Shown: one piece after another, positions 5,836-13,692 of the stretch | How the letters are laid out: every line of letters begins with the position of its first letter | Position numbering within the stretch: the stretch's first letter is position 1 | Assembly (NCBI GenBank): GCA_947631135.1 | Contig: CANRKE010000005.1 | Location: forward strand, 1-29,754 | From: an uncultured Bacilli bacterium | GTDB taxonomy: Bacteria; Bacillota_I; Bacilli_A; RF39; UBA660 | DNA: 29,754 nucleotides | Reading direction: 5' to 3' | Position numbers and translations under genes: made by a program | Notes under the pieces: model-generated | Databases searched by the model: none | Told to the model about the DNA's origin: nothing | The model's input: the letters and a program-made list of their open reading frames with translations, nothing else

Positions 5836-8230
5836 TTATACTGAAATAGAAAAGAAATGGCAAGACAAGTGGGATAGAGAAAAAACATACAAAACTATAG
5901 ATAATAGTGAAAAAGAGAAATATTACTATCTTGTAGAATTTCCATATCCATCTGGTGCAGGACTTCATGTTGGTCACGTAAGAAGTTACACTGCTCTTGA
6001 TGCAATGGCAAGAAAGAAAAGAATGATGGGATACAATGTATTATTCCCTATGGGATGGGATGCTTTTGGAGCACCTGCCGAACAATATGCTATACAAAAT
6101 CATATACATCCAAGTAAAGCAGTAGATGAAAATATAAAAGTTTTTAAAAAGCAAATTAAAAATCTTGGTATATCATTTGATTGGGATAGGGAAATAAATA
6201 CTACTGATCCAGAATATTATAAATGGACACAATGGCAATTTTTAAAATTTTTTGAACATGATATGGCTTATAAAGCAAAGAAGAATATAAATTGGTGTCC
6301 TAAATGTAAGACAGGGCTATCAAATGAAGATGCATCTGGTGGTGTTTGTGAAAGATGTGGAACCAAAGTAGTGCAAAAAGAAAAAGAACAATGGATGTTA
6401 AGAATGAGTGATTACTCACAAAAATTATTAGATGGATTAGATGAAACAGAATTTCTAGATAGAATTAAAATTGCACAAAGAAATTGGATAGGTAAAAGTA
6501 ATGGTGCAGAAATAGATTTTGGACTTACAAATAATCAAAAACTAAAGGTATATACAACTAGACCAGATACAATATATGGTGTAACATTTATGGTTATCGC
6601 ACCAGAACATCCATTAATAACAAATAATAAAGACATTATAACAAATATAGATGAATTAGAAAAATATAAAAAGAAAGCACAAGAAAAAACAGAATTTGAA
6701 CGTATAGAACTTGCAAAAGATAAAACTGGAGTAGAAATTAAAGGAATAAAAGCTATTAATCCATTAACAAAAAAAGAAATACCTATATTTATATCAGACT
6801 ATGTAATGATGAATTATGGTACAGGTGCGATAATGGCAGTTCCAGCACACGATACTAGAGATTTTGAATTTGCAAAAAAATTTGGATTAGAAATAATACA
6901 AGTAATTGATAATGGTCAAGAAGAATTAAAAGAAGCTTATACTGGTGATGGTAAGATGATTAATTCTGGTATTTTAAACGGGATTGAAACAAAAACAGAA
7001 GCAATAGAAAAAATTATTAATTATTTAGTTGAAAATAAAATCGGGAGTAGAAAAGTAAACTATAAATTACAAGATTGGATATTTTCACGTCAAAGATTCT
7101 GGGGTGAACCAATACCAATAATAAATTGTCCTAAATGTGGATATGTGCCAGTACCTTACGAAGAATTACCAGTTAAATTACCTGATGTTGCTGAATATGA
7201 AGTTACTGATAATGGTGAAAGTCCACTAGCTAAAATAAGCGATTGGGTAAATGTTAAATGTCCTAAATGTGGAGAGAGTGCAAAACGTGAAACTGATACT
7301 ATGCCAAACTGGGCTGGATCATCTTGGTATTATTTAAGATACATGGATCCTAACAATAAAAATGAATTTGCAAGTATGGAAAATATGAAATACTACGGTA
7401 TGGTAGATTATTATAATGGTGGTATGGAACATGCAACAAGACATTTATTATATGCAAGATTTTGGCATAGATTTATGTATGATATAGGATTACTACCTTA
7501 TCCTGAACCTTTCAAAAAGAGAGTCGCACATGGTATGATTTTAGGAAGCAATGGAGAAAAGATGAGTAAAAGTAAAGGTAATGTTGTAAATCCTGATCTA
7601 ATGGTTCTTGAATATGGTGCAGATGCATTAAGGTGTTATGAAATGTTTATAGGTGATTATGAAAAAGATGCATCATGGAGTGAACAAGGACTTAATGGAT
7701 GTAAGAGATTCTTAGATAGAGTGTATAGAATAAAAGATAAATTAAAAGATATTGATGAATATACTAATTCTCTTGTTATACCTATTAATAAAACTATTAA
7801 AAAAGTTAGTGACGATATAGATAATATGAAATATAATACCGCTATTTCATCATTGATGATACTTCTTAATATGATGGAAAAAAATAATGAAATTACTAAA
7901 AAAGATTATAGAACATTTCTACATTTATTAAATCCAATTTGTCCACATATTACTGAAGAATTAAATGAAATATGTAATCTTGGTGAAGAATTTAGTAAAT
8001 CTACATGGCCTAGTTATGATGAAAATAAACTAAATGAGAAAGAATACACTATAGGTGTTCAAGTAAATGGAAAAGTAAGAGCATCTATAACTATAAATGA
8101 TGATATGAGTGAGGAAGAAATAAAAAATATTGCACTTGATTGTGATAATATTAAAAAATATACAGATAATACTACAATACTTAAAGTTATTGTAATTAAA
8201 GGAAGAATAGTAAATATTGTAATAAAATAA
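5828..8230 (+). CDS. leuS: Leucyl-tRNA synthetase
   Basis: LeuRS is the class I aminoacyl-tRNA synthetase that charges tRNA-Leu and edits misacylated products. The 800-residue protein has the HIGH motif as HVGH (47-50) and the KMSKS loop at 578-582. It contains the CP1 editing domain with TRPDTIYG and the GTGAIMAVPAHD stretch, plus two pairs of zinc-ribbon cysteines (CPKC...CERC and CPKC...CPKC). A C-terminal anticodon-binding domain ends in the VQVNGKVRA module. I chose ATG 5828 (MYNYTEIEKKW, the family N-terminus). An in-frame GTG at 5819 would add three residues but lies too close to the GGAAAG site. It shares a leader with the small gene before it. Confidence 0.97.
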   Translation: MYNYTEIEKKWQDKWDREKTYKTIDNSEKEKYYYLVEFPYPSGAGLHVGHVRSYTALDAMARKKRMMGYNVLFPMGWDAFGAPAEQYAIQNHIHPSKAVDENIKVFKKQIKNLGISFDWDREINTTDPEYYKWTQWQFLKFFEHDMAYKAKKNINWCPKCKTGLSNEDASGGVCERCGTKVVQKEKEQWMLRMSDYSQKLLDGLDETEFLDRIKIAQRNWIGKSNGAEIDFGLTNNQKLKVYTTRPDTIYGVTFMVIAPEHPLITNNKDIITNIDELEKYKKKAQEKTEFERIELAKDKTGVEIKGIKAINPLTKKEIPIFISDYVMMNYGTGAIMAVPAHDTRDFEFAKKFGLEIIQVIDNGQEELKEAYTGDGKMINSGILNGIETKTEAIEKIINYLVENKIGSRKVNYKLQDWIFSRQRFWGEPIPIINCPKCGYVPVPYEELPVKLPDVAEYEVTDNGESPLAKISDWVNVKCPKCGESAKRETDTMPNWAGSSWYYLRYMDPNNKNEFASMENMKYYGMVDYYNGGMEHATRHLLYARFWHRFMYDIGLLPYPEPFKKRVAHGMILGSNGEKMSKSKGNVVNPDLMVLEYGADALRCYEMFIGDYEKDASWSEQGLNGCKRFLDRVYRIKDKLKDIDEYTNSLVIPINKTIKKVSDDIDNMKYNTAISSLMILLNMMEKNNEITKKDYRTFLHLLNPICPHITEELNEICNLGEEFSKSTWPSYDENKLNEKEYTIGVQVNGKVRASITINDDMSEEEIKNIALDCDNIKKYTDNTTILKVIVIKGRIVNIVIK

Positions 8231-8250
8231 TTAAAAAATGGGGGATATTT

Positions 8251-8973
8251 ATGGAAGTAAAAACATATTACTTAAAAGAAATCTTGTTTGGATTAAGAAA
8301 TGAATATATTAAAATTTATAGCATACTTAAAAAATTAGAAAATTATATTTTAATGAGTAATAAAAATATTAAAAGTGTTGATCTTGATATTTGGAATAAT
8401 TGTAAAAAAAATATTTATCAAATTCATTATTCTATAGTGTATAAATTAAGCTATTTGAGACATTTGACACTTATAGACGATGATAAAAAAATTGTTAAAA
8501 ATAGTACAGGTTTTATAAAAAAAGTTGATTACTATTTTAAACCTGATAATAAAGATATTAACATTGAGAATATTAATATATTTCACTATTTTTCAAATAA
8601 AATTATAAACTCAAGTATATTAGGAGAATTATCTTTAAATAAATTTTTTAGATTATCAGGTATGGATGCGCGACTATATATGAATGCTTATCAATTAGGT
8701 TTTTTTAATAAAGATAATAGCAATGATTATTGCATATCATATGATCCAAAATACGATATAATTAAAATATTTAATTTTAATAACTATATATATGATGGCA
8801 AAATAAATGATATTTTAAACACTGAAATACCAGCAAATATCTTTAATAGTTATTTAAGACATATAATAGATAAAAATATTAATAATGAAAATGAGGTTAT
8901 TTTTGATAAAAATATTGATAAACATAAAACCATAAGAATAACTAAAAAGAATAATAAAATATTATTAAAATAG
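8251..8973 (+). CDS. Hypothetical protein (240 aa) downstream of leuS
   Basis: I cannot assign this 240-residue protein to a family. It looks soluble, with no signal peptide or clear membrane helix, and is rich in Asn, Lys, Ile and Asp. The N-terminal half (about 1-75) looks helical. It starts with ATG behind GGGGGA, 20 nt after leuS with no terminator in between, and a clear terminator follows at 8986. It is therefore probably the last gene of the leuS unit. No catalytic motif was seen. Confidence 0.75.
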   Translation: MEVKTYYLKEILFGLRNEYIKIYSILKKLENYILMSNKNIKSVDLDIWNNCKKNIYQIHYSIVYKLSYLRHLTLIDDDKKIVKNSTGFIKKVDYYFKPDNKDINIENINIFHYFSNKIINSSILGELSLNKFFRLSGMDARLYMNAYQLGFFNKDNSNDYCISYDPKYDIIKIFNFNNYIYDGKINDILNTEIPANIFNSYLRHIIDKNINNENEVIFDKNIDKHKTIRITKKNNKILLK

Positions 8974-8985
8974 AAACTGTTAATG

Positions 8986-9012
8986 ACTATTAATAAAAAT
9001 TAATAGTTTTTA
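8986..9012 (+). terminator. Rho-independent terminator of the leuS unit
   Basis: A 9-bp perfect stem (8986-8994 with 8999-9007, ACTATTAAT/ATTAATAGT) with an AAAA loop runs into a T-rich tract at 9007-9011. Confidence 0.8.
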
Positions 9013-9042
9013 TTGTTATTGTTATAATTTATATGGTATAAT
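9013..9042 (+). promoter_or_regulatory. Promoter upstream of the ucpA-like gene
   Basis: TTGTTA (9013-9018) and TATAAT (9037-9042) have an 18-bp spacer, and the -10 is preceded by an extended -10 element (TGG). Confidence 0.65.
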
Positions 9043-9128
9043 CAAATTAGTTAAATGATAATAAATTATTTAATAAGGACATGAGAAAAGTGCCTTGTAC
9101 AAATATAATTATAGAAAAGAGGAATAGT

Positions 9129-9917
9129 ATGAATTTAAATGGAAAGATTGCAGTTGTTACTGGAGGAGCTATGGGGAATGGGCTAGGTATTGTAAAAGTA
9201 TTTTTAAAATATGGAGCAAAAGTAATAATTTTAGATTATAGTGAAAAAATTAGTACTGTCGTTGATGATCTTAAAAATAATGGATATGATGTTGATGGTT
9301 ATTTAGTTGATATAAGAGATAATGAAAGAATTAGATCAATATCAAATGAAATAAAAGAAAAATATGGTAAAATTGACATATTAGTTAATAATGCTGGTGT
9401 TTGTATGTTAGAAAAGTTTGAAAATATGAATGATGAGTTAAGAGATTATCACTTTGATATAAATATTAAGGGTACTTGGAATGTTACTAAAGCAATGTTA
9501 CCATTACTTAAAAATTGCGATAAGGCCTCAATTGTAAATTTATCTAGTGTTACTGGACCTATGGTTGCAGACAGTGGAGAAGTTGCATATGCAACAACTA
9601 AGGCAGCACTTCTTGGATTTACTAAAAGTCTTGCAATGGAACTTGTTAATGATAATATTAGAGTTAATGCAATAATGCCTGGTTACATACTTACACCTAT
9701 GGTTGAAGCAATGGCTGTTGTAAGTAACAGTAGTGATCCTGATAGTGTAGTTAATACAATTGCATCAGCAATTCCTATGAAAAGAATGGGAACTATTGAA
9801 GAATTAGGTGAACTTGCTGCGTTTTTAGCTAGTGATAGTTCAAGTTATATTACAGGTCAAGGAATTGTTATTGATGGTGGTTCAACTTTACCTGAAACTA
9901 TGACTATGGGAGTTTAG
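9129..9917 (+). CDS. ucpA: UcpA-like short-chain dehydrogenase/reductase
   Basis: This is a classical NAD(P)-dependent SDR oxidoreductase of 262 residues. It has the cofactor motif T-G-G-x-x-G-x-G at 11-18, NNAG at 87-90, catalytic Ser140, Tyr154 and Lys158, and D38 after the second strand, which favours NAD(H). Recalled similarity to E. coli UcpA is extended: NNAGVC, DINIKG-WNVTKA-LP, SSVTG-MVAD, GELAAFLASD-SSY and the GGSTLPET C-terminus. The UcpA substrate is not firmly established. The start is ATG 9129, behind AAGAGGA (9117-9123). An upstream in-frame ATG at 9081 would add 16 non-conserved residues and has a badly spaced site. A glycosylase gene follows 10 nt later. Confidence 0.9.
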   Translation: MNLNGKIAVVTGGAMGNGLGIVKVFLKYGAKVIILDYSEKISTVVDDLKNNGYDVDGYLVDIRDNERIRSISNEIKEKYGKIDILVNNAGVCMLEKFENMNDELRDYHFDINIKGTWNVTKAMLPLLKNCDKASIVNLSSVTGPMVADSGEVAYATTKAALLGFTKSLAMELVNDNIRVNAIMPGYILTPMVEAMAVVSNSSDPDSVVNTIASAIPMKRMGTIEELGELAAFLASDSSSYITGQGIVIDGGSTLPETMTMGV

Positions 9918-9927
9918 ATATACAATA

Positions 9928-10422
9928 ATGTCTAATACAGTATATCATGAATTACCACCAATATATGATGAAAATTCAAAAATATTAATATTAGGTTCTA
10001 TACCATCTGTTAAATCTAGAGAATATGGGTTTTATTATTCACATCCACAAAATAGATTTTTTAAAGTATTATCTATTATTTTCAATAAATCTATTGAAAA
10101 TAATAATGAGAGTAAAAAGAAATTTTTAATAGAAAATAATATTGCTCTTTGGGATGTTATAAAATCTTGTCAAATTAATAATAGTGATGACTCATCTATA
10201 AAAAATGTAGAAGTAAACGATATTAATTTAATAATTAATAATTCAAAAATCAATAAAATATTTACAACTGGTAAAAAAGCATATAATTTATATACGAAAT
10301 ATTGTTATCCTAAAACTAAAATAGAAGCAATTTATCTTCCATCTACTAGCAGTGCGAATGCAACTATGTCAATAGATAAATTAATACAGGAATATAGTAT
10401 TATATTAAAAAGTTTAAATTAG
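9928..10422 (+). CDS. Hypoxanthine-DNA glycosylase-type protein (UDG superfamily)
   Basis: The 164-residue product fits the DNA-deoxyinosine (hypoxanthine) glycosylase branch of the uracil-DNA glycosylase superfamily, which removes deaminated adenine from DNA. Visible hallmarks are motif 1 as L-G-S-I-P-S (22-27), the YYSHPQNRFF segment (36-45), LWDV at about 75 and the C-terminal LPSTSSANAT motif at about 137-146. The length is typical. It lies 10 nt after the SDR gene with no obvious independent Shine-Dalgarno, so coupled translation is likely. A Mug-type G/T(U) glycosylase is a less likely alternative. Confidence 0.85.
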   Translation: MSNTVYHELPPIYDENSKILILGSIPSVKSREYGFYYSHPQNRFFKVLSIIFNKSIENNNESKKKFLIENNIALWDVIKSCQINNSDDSSIKNVEVNDINLIINNSKINKIFTTGKKAYNLYTKYCYPKTKIEAIYLPSTSSANATMSIDKLIQEYSIILKSLN

Positions 10423-10479
10423 TATTCTACAAATATAATTAATTATTATATAATAATTTATATATTGGGGGTGTAATAT

Positions 10480-11082
10480 ATGAATGAAAACATTAAAAAA
10501 ATTATTTTATCTGATATAAAAAAGAATTTAAATGGATACGTACCTGTCTATAATTTAGATTATGATGAAATTACAATAAATATATATAATATATTAAATA
10601 TAATAAATGATAAAGACCAATTAAAAAAAACGTTAGGAAAAGAAAAAAATATATGGTTAATAAATAAAAGATTAGGATATTATAATGATGGTATATTTCA
10701 AGATTTTATTGATATATATAATGAATATGGAAGGGAATTGTTAATCAAGTATAACATATCTCCTGGATTAAATGATAATGATATTGCTATGCAACTAGAA
10801 AGAAAATTTTGTTTGTGTATAAAAAAAATAAATAGTAGTATTAAAAAATTTAATATTAATAATAATCAAGAAGAGAAAGTAGATAATGATTATTTAAGAT
10901 TAATTAATCAAAACAATTGTTTAATAAATAAAATTAATAAATTAAAAGAAAAAAATTTATATTTAGAAAAAAAGAATGAGGAGTTATTAGAAAGAATATT
11001 TAAGTTGGAAGAAGAAAATCAAAATTATTTTGTGGAAATAGTTAATGAAAAAGTTAAACATTTACTTATAAAAAATCAATAA
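10480..11082 (+). CDS. Hypothetical protein with C-terminal coiled coil (200 aa)
   Basis: I do not recognise this 200-residue protein. Residues 1-130 look like a mixed, soluble domain. Residues about 135-195 form a long, strongly charged heptad-like segment rich in Leu, Lys and Glu that should be a coiled coil. There is no signal peptide. It has a GGGGGTG ribosome-binding site and a TATAAT at 10449-10454 (weak -35 TTCTAC at 10425), so it may have its own promoter. Its last codons lie inside a palindrome shared with the convergent sigG gene. The coiled coil suggests oligomerisation or a structural role; no function is assigned. Confidence 0.75.
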   Translation: MNENIKKIILSDIKKNLNGYVPVYNLDYDEITINIYNILNIINDKDQLKKTLGKEKNIWLINKRLGYYNDGIFQDFIDIYNEYGRELLIKYNISPGLNDNDIAMQLERKFCLCIKKINSSIKKFNINNNQEEKVDNDYLRLINQNNCLINKINKLKEKNLYLEKKNEELLERIFKLEEENQNYFVEIVNEKVKHLLIKNQ

Positions 11083-11108
11083 TAGTTTATTTATATTATT
11101 GATTTTTT
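11070..11108. terminator. Bidirectional terminator between convergent genes
   Basis: Positions 11070-11084 and 11094-11108 form a perfect 15-bp stem with a 9-nt loop. Six Ts at the right end and at least five As at the left end provide a U-tract on either strand. It overlaps the stop codons of both the 10480 gene and sigG. Confidence 0.85.
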
Positions 11109-11858
11109 CATTTTATCTAATGCATTTTTTTCTATTCTAGATACTTGAGCTTGAGATATACCAAGTTCACTTGATATTTCAGTTTGGGTTTTACCGATAA
11201 TAAATCTATCTGCTATTATACTCTTTTCACGTTCTTTTAATTCATTGAAAGCATTATTTAAAGCTATTTTAAGATCTATATCTTTATTGTTTTTATTATC
11301 TTCTAATTGGTCACATAAATATATAGTATCTCCACCATCATTATAAATAGGTTCAAACATACTTACTGGATCTTTTAAAGAATCAAGAGCATTAACTACA
11401 TCAAATAAACTGATATCAAGTTCTTTAGCTATTTCTTCTTCACTTATTTCTTTTCCTGATTTTAATGCCTCATCTTTAAGCTTAAGTGCCTTATAAGCAA
11501 TATCCTTTATCCCTCTTGATACTCTTATTTGACTGTTATCTCTTAAAAATCTTTTTACTTCTCCAAGAATCATAGGAACAGAATATGTTGAAAATTTAAC
11601 TCCATAACTTAAATCAAAATTATCTATAGCTTTAATTAAACCTACACAACCTATTTGAAATAAATCATCCATGTTATCAGTTTTATTTGAAAATCTTTGA
11701 ATAATAGATAATACTAATTTTAAATTTCCATTTATTAATTCTTCACGAGCACTTTTATCACCATTTTGATATTTTTTAAAAAGCTCATCCATTTCATCTG
11801 ATTTTAATACTTTGATATTTGATGTATTCACGCCACTTATTAATACGGTGTGGCGCAT
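11091..11858 (-). CDS. sigG: RNA polymerase sporulation sigma factor SigG
   Basis: Sigma-G drives late forespore transcription after engulfment (SASP genes, germination and spore repair genes). The 255-residue product matches SigG closely as I recall it. The N-terminus has a G-V-N-T-S motif. Regions 1.2-2 contain NGNLKLVLSIIQRF, DDLFQIGCVGL and DNFDLSYGVKFSTYSVPMI. The stretch DPVSMFEPIYNDGGD is typical of SigF/SigG, and the region 4.2 helix-turn-helix is GISQAQVSRIEK. Starting ATG is at 11858 with a strong AAGGAGG site. It lies 41 nt after sspI in the same direction, whereas in Bacillus sigG follows spoIIGA-sigE. SigF is the main alternative, but the N-terminal G-V-N-T-S favours SigG. Confidence 0.94.
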   Translation of the reverse strand: MRHTVLISGVNTSNIKVLKSDEMDELFKKYQNGDKSAREELINGNLKLVLSIIQRFSNKTDNMDDLFQIGCVGLIKAIDNFDLSYGVKFSTYSVPMILGEVKRFLRDNSQIRVSRGIKDIAYKALKLKDEALKSGKEISEEEIAKELDISLFDVVNALDSLKDPVSMFEPIYNDGGDTIYLCDQLEDNKNNKDIDLKIALNNAFNELKEREKSIIADRFIIGKTQTEISSELGISQAQVSRIEKNALDKMKKSII

Positions 11859-11899
11859 AAATTTCCTCCTTCAAATACATATTGATACAACTTTAAAAA

Positions 11900-12106
11900 T
11901 TAATTCATATTATTCTTTAAAATATTAAGAATATTTTTCTTTTCATCATCAGAAGTATTATTCCATAATATTTCAAAAAATACACCTAACCCTGGTAATG
12001 TTACCTCATCATTGTCTTTAACACTATCTTTAATTGAATTTTCAATTTCTTCTATACTGCTATCCTTAAAATTATCTTTGATATATTTTCTAATATCAAT
12101 ATTCAT
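11900..12106 (-). CDS. sspI: Small acid-soluble spore protein, SspI family
   Basis: The 68-residue protein matches the SspI family of minor SASPs, which accumulate in the forespore. The hallmark L-P-G-L-G-V-x-F-E-x-x-W block is present at about residues 37-48, followed by the D-D-E-K-K-x-x-x-L-N-x-L tail, and the size is right. I place the start at ATG 12106, behind GAAAGGG (12116-12122), rather than the in-frame ATGs at 12124 or 12115. In Bacillus sspI is sigma-G dependent. A CATATTA sequence on the minus strand (12165-12159) resembles a sigma-F/G -10 (CATnnTA), but no convincing -35 accompanies it. The gene precedes sigG, so sigma-G may amplify its own expression from here. Confidence 0.9.
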   Translation of the reverse strand: MNIDIRKYIKDNFKDSSIEEIENSIKDSVKDNDEVTLPGLGVFFEILWNNTSDDEKKNILNILKNNMN

Positions 12107-12211
12107 TATTATCATCCCTTTCAAATTTAATATTAAACAAAATTTAAATTATATACATTAATATGACAAAATTAATATATTATTTAATATATTATTAAAG
12201 TGGTGATAATC

Positions 12212-13225
12212 ATGAAAAAATTTAAAAGTAAAAAAAGAAATAATCATAAAAAGAAAAGAAAGTTTTTAAAGTTTATATTATTTATTTTTATAATATATAT
12301 TTTTTCATATTTTAGTTTTACATATCTTGATAATAAAATTACTTATACATCAAATAAGAATTTTTTGGATATAATACTTAATACAAGTAATCTAAATACT
12401 GATAAAAAAAGTAATTTTAAATTTATTGGTAATCTACTTAATAAAGTTACTAAGATAAGTTTTTCAGATCCAGTATCAGTTTTAGATGAAGGAATAAAAA
12501 ATAATGTTATAAAAATAGATGATGTCGAAGATAATTATGATAATTATACTGAACTTGAAAAAGTATCTAACTATATTGAAAATCCAAATAAAGATGAAGT
12601 AATTAAAGATCCAATATTATATCTATATAATTCTCATCAATTAGAAAATTATTCTTCTAATAATAATGAAGTTTATAATATTAAACCTAATGTTATGTTG
12701 ACATCATATATGTTAAAAGAAGAAATGGAAAAGTATAATATTGTATCATTAGTAGAAGAACAAGATATTAATGAAATTTTAAGAATTAATAATTGGAGTG
12801 GTAGTAGTGCCTATAAAGCATCTAAAGTATTAATAGAAGATGCTATATCGAAGAATAGTAGTTTAAAATATTTTATTGACTTACATAGAGATTCTGTTAC
12901 TTATAATTATACTACTCTTAAAACTAATGATAAAAGTTATGCTAAGTTATATTTTGTAATAGGACTTGAACATGATAATTATGAGAAGAATCTTGCTTTT
13001 GCAACTAAATTAAGTGATATGTTAAATAAAGAAGTAGAAGGTATATCAAAAGGTATACTTGCTAAACAAGGTAAGAATGTAAATGGTATATATAATCAAG
13101 ATATAAATAGTAATGTTTTATTAATTGAGGTAGGTGGTGTAGATAATAATATTGAAGAGGTTAAAAATACTATAGAAATACTAGCAAAAGTTTTAAGTAA
13201 CTATATTAAAGGAGATAATAGTTAA
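12212..13225 (+). CDS. spoIIP: Stage II sporulation protein P (SpoIIP)
   Basis: SpoIIP is a membrane-anchored peptidoglycan amidase/endopeptidase that works with SpoIID and SpoIIM at the septum during forespore engulfment. The 337-residue protein (from ATG 12212) has a very basic N-terminus, one transmembrane helix at about residues 19-37 and a C-terminal SpoIIP domain. Likely zinc/catalytic residues are visible: H142 in L-Y-N-S-H-Q-L-E (E145) and H225 in D-L-H-R-D-S. The conserved L-I-E-V-G-G block near residue 308 corresponds to the family LxEIGG. GTG codons at 12200 and 12203 are in frame but sit on the AAAGTGGTGA ribosome-binding region. It is divergent from sspI-sigG and overlaps the next gene by 1 nt. 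Confidence 0.92.
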   Translation: MKKFKSKKRNNHKKKRKFLKFILFIFIIYIFSYFSFTYLDNKITYTSNKNFLDIILNTSNLNTDKKSNFKFIGNLLNKVTKISFSDPVSVLDEGIKNNVIKIDDVEDNYDNYTELEKVSNYIENPNKDEVIKDPILYLYNSHQLENYSSNNNEVYNIKPNVMLTSYMLKEEMEKYNIVSLVEEQDINEILRINNWSGSSAYKASKVLIEDAISKNSSLKYFIDLHRDSVTYNYTTLKTNDKSYAKLYFVIGLEHDNYEKNLAFATKLSDMLNKEVEGISKGILAKQGKNVNGIYNQDINSNVLLIEVGGVDNNIEEVKNTIEILAKVLSNYIKGDNS

Positions 13226-13557
13226 TGAAAAAAGCTAATAAAATTGCACGTAATATTCTTATTATTTTATTTATATTATTTATTGCTCTTTATATTTCAC
13301 AAAGTACTGGTTATTATGATTATGAAACATATAAAAAGACCGCACTTACTAAAGAACAAATAAAAAAATTTGAAGAAGATGTTAAGAATGGTAAAAATGT
13401 AAGTGTTAAAGATTATTTAGATGATACTAGTAGAGATTATAGTAATAAATTAAGTGATACTGGTCTTAAAGTTTCAAAAAAAATAGAAAGATATTCAAAA
13501 AAAGCAATTGAAACTGTATTTGGTGCTTTATCAGGTTTAGTTACAGATAATGAATAA
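13225..13557 (+). CDS. YqxA-like membrane protein of the spoIIP operon
   Basis: The 110-residue protein has a positive N-terminus, one transmembrane helix (about 8-27) and a charged, mostly helical extracytoplasmic part ending in a short hydrophobic stretch (about 97-107). Its ATG overlaps the spoIIP stop (TAATG), which implies coupled translation. In Bacillus subtilis spoIIP is followed by yqxA, which encodes a single-pass protein of about the same size and layout (DUF3679). Order and architecture suggest orthology, but sequence similarity is too weak for me to be sure. A terminator follows at 13598. Confidence 0.65.
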   Translation: MKKANKIARNILIILFILFIALYISQSTGYYDYETYKKTALTKEQIKKFEEDVKNGKNVSVKDYLDDTSRDYSNKLSDTGLKVSKKIERYSKKAIETVFGALSGLVTDNE

Positions 13558-13597
13558 ATAATTATGTAAAATAACTATAAATTTTTACAATAAAAGT

Positions 13598-13637
13598 CTA
13601 GTAAATTTGATAATATAATTGAATTTACTAGTTTTTT
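13598..13637 (+). terminator. Terminator of the spoIIP unit
   Basis: A 10-bp stem (13598-13607 with 13622-13631, CTAGTAAATT/AATTTACTAG) and a 14-nt loop are followed by six Ts (13632-13637). Confidence 0.82.
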
Positions 13638-13647
13638 GGTGTATACT
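13619..13647 (+). promoter_or_regulatory. Promoter for the cadherin-like surface protein gene
   Basis: TTGAAT (13619-13624) and TATACT (13642-13647) have a 17-bp spacer. The -35 lies inside the right arm of the preceding terminator. Confidence 0.6.
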
Positions 13648-13692
13648 AATTTATATAGTAGAGAAGAATAATACAAAGGAGTATTGATTATT

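Noticed and set aside
9081..9128. Upstream start of the SDR gene at 9081
   Set aside because: The extra 16 residues are not part of the SDR fold, and AAGGAC touches the ATG. The ATG at 9129 has a well-spaced AAGAGGA.
9129..9917. SDR gene as YmfI, the EF-P 5-aminopentanone reductase of the ymf locus
   Set aside because: The M16 pair made this tempting, but the sequence follows UcpA closely over its whole length, including the GGSTLPET C-terminus, and it is 6 kb away from the M16 genes.
12159..12165. Sigma-F/G promoter for sspI
   Set aside because: CATATTA fits the -10 consensus, but such A/T-rich heptamers are frequent here and no GnATR-like -35 lies at 17-18 bp. I mention it under sspI only.
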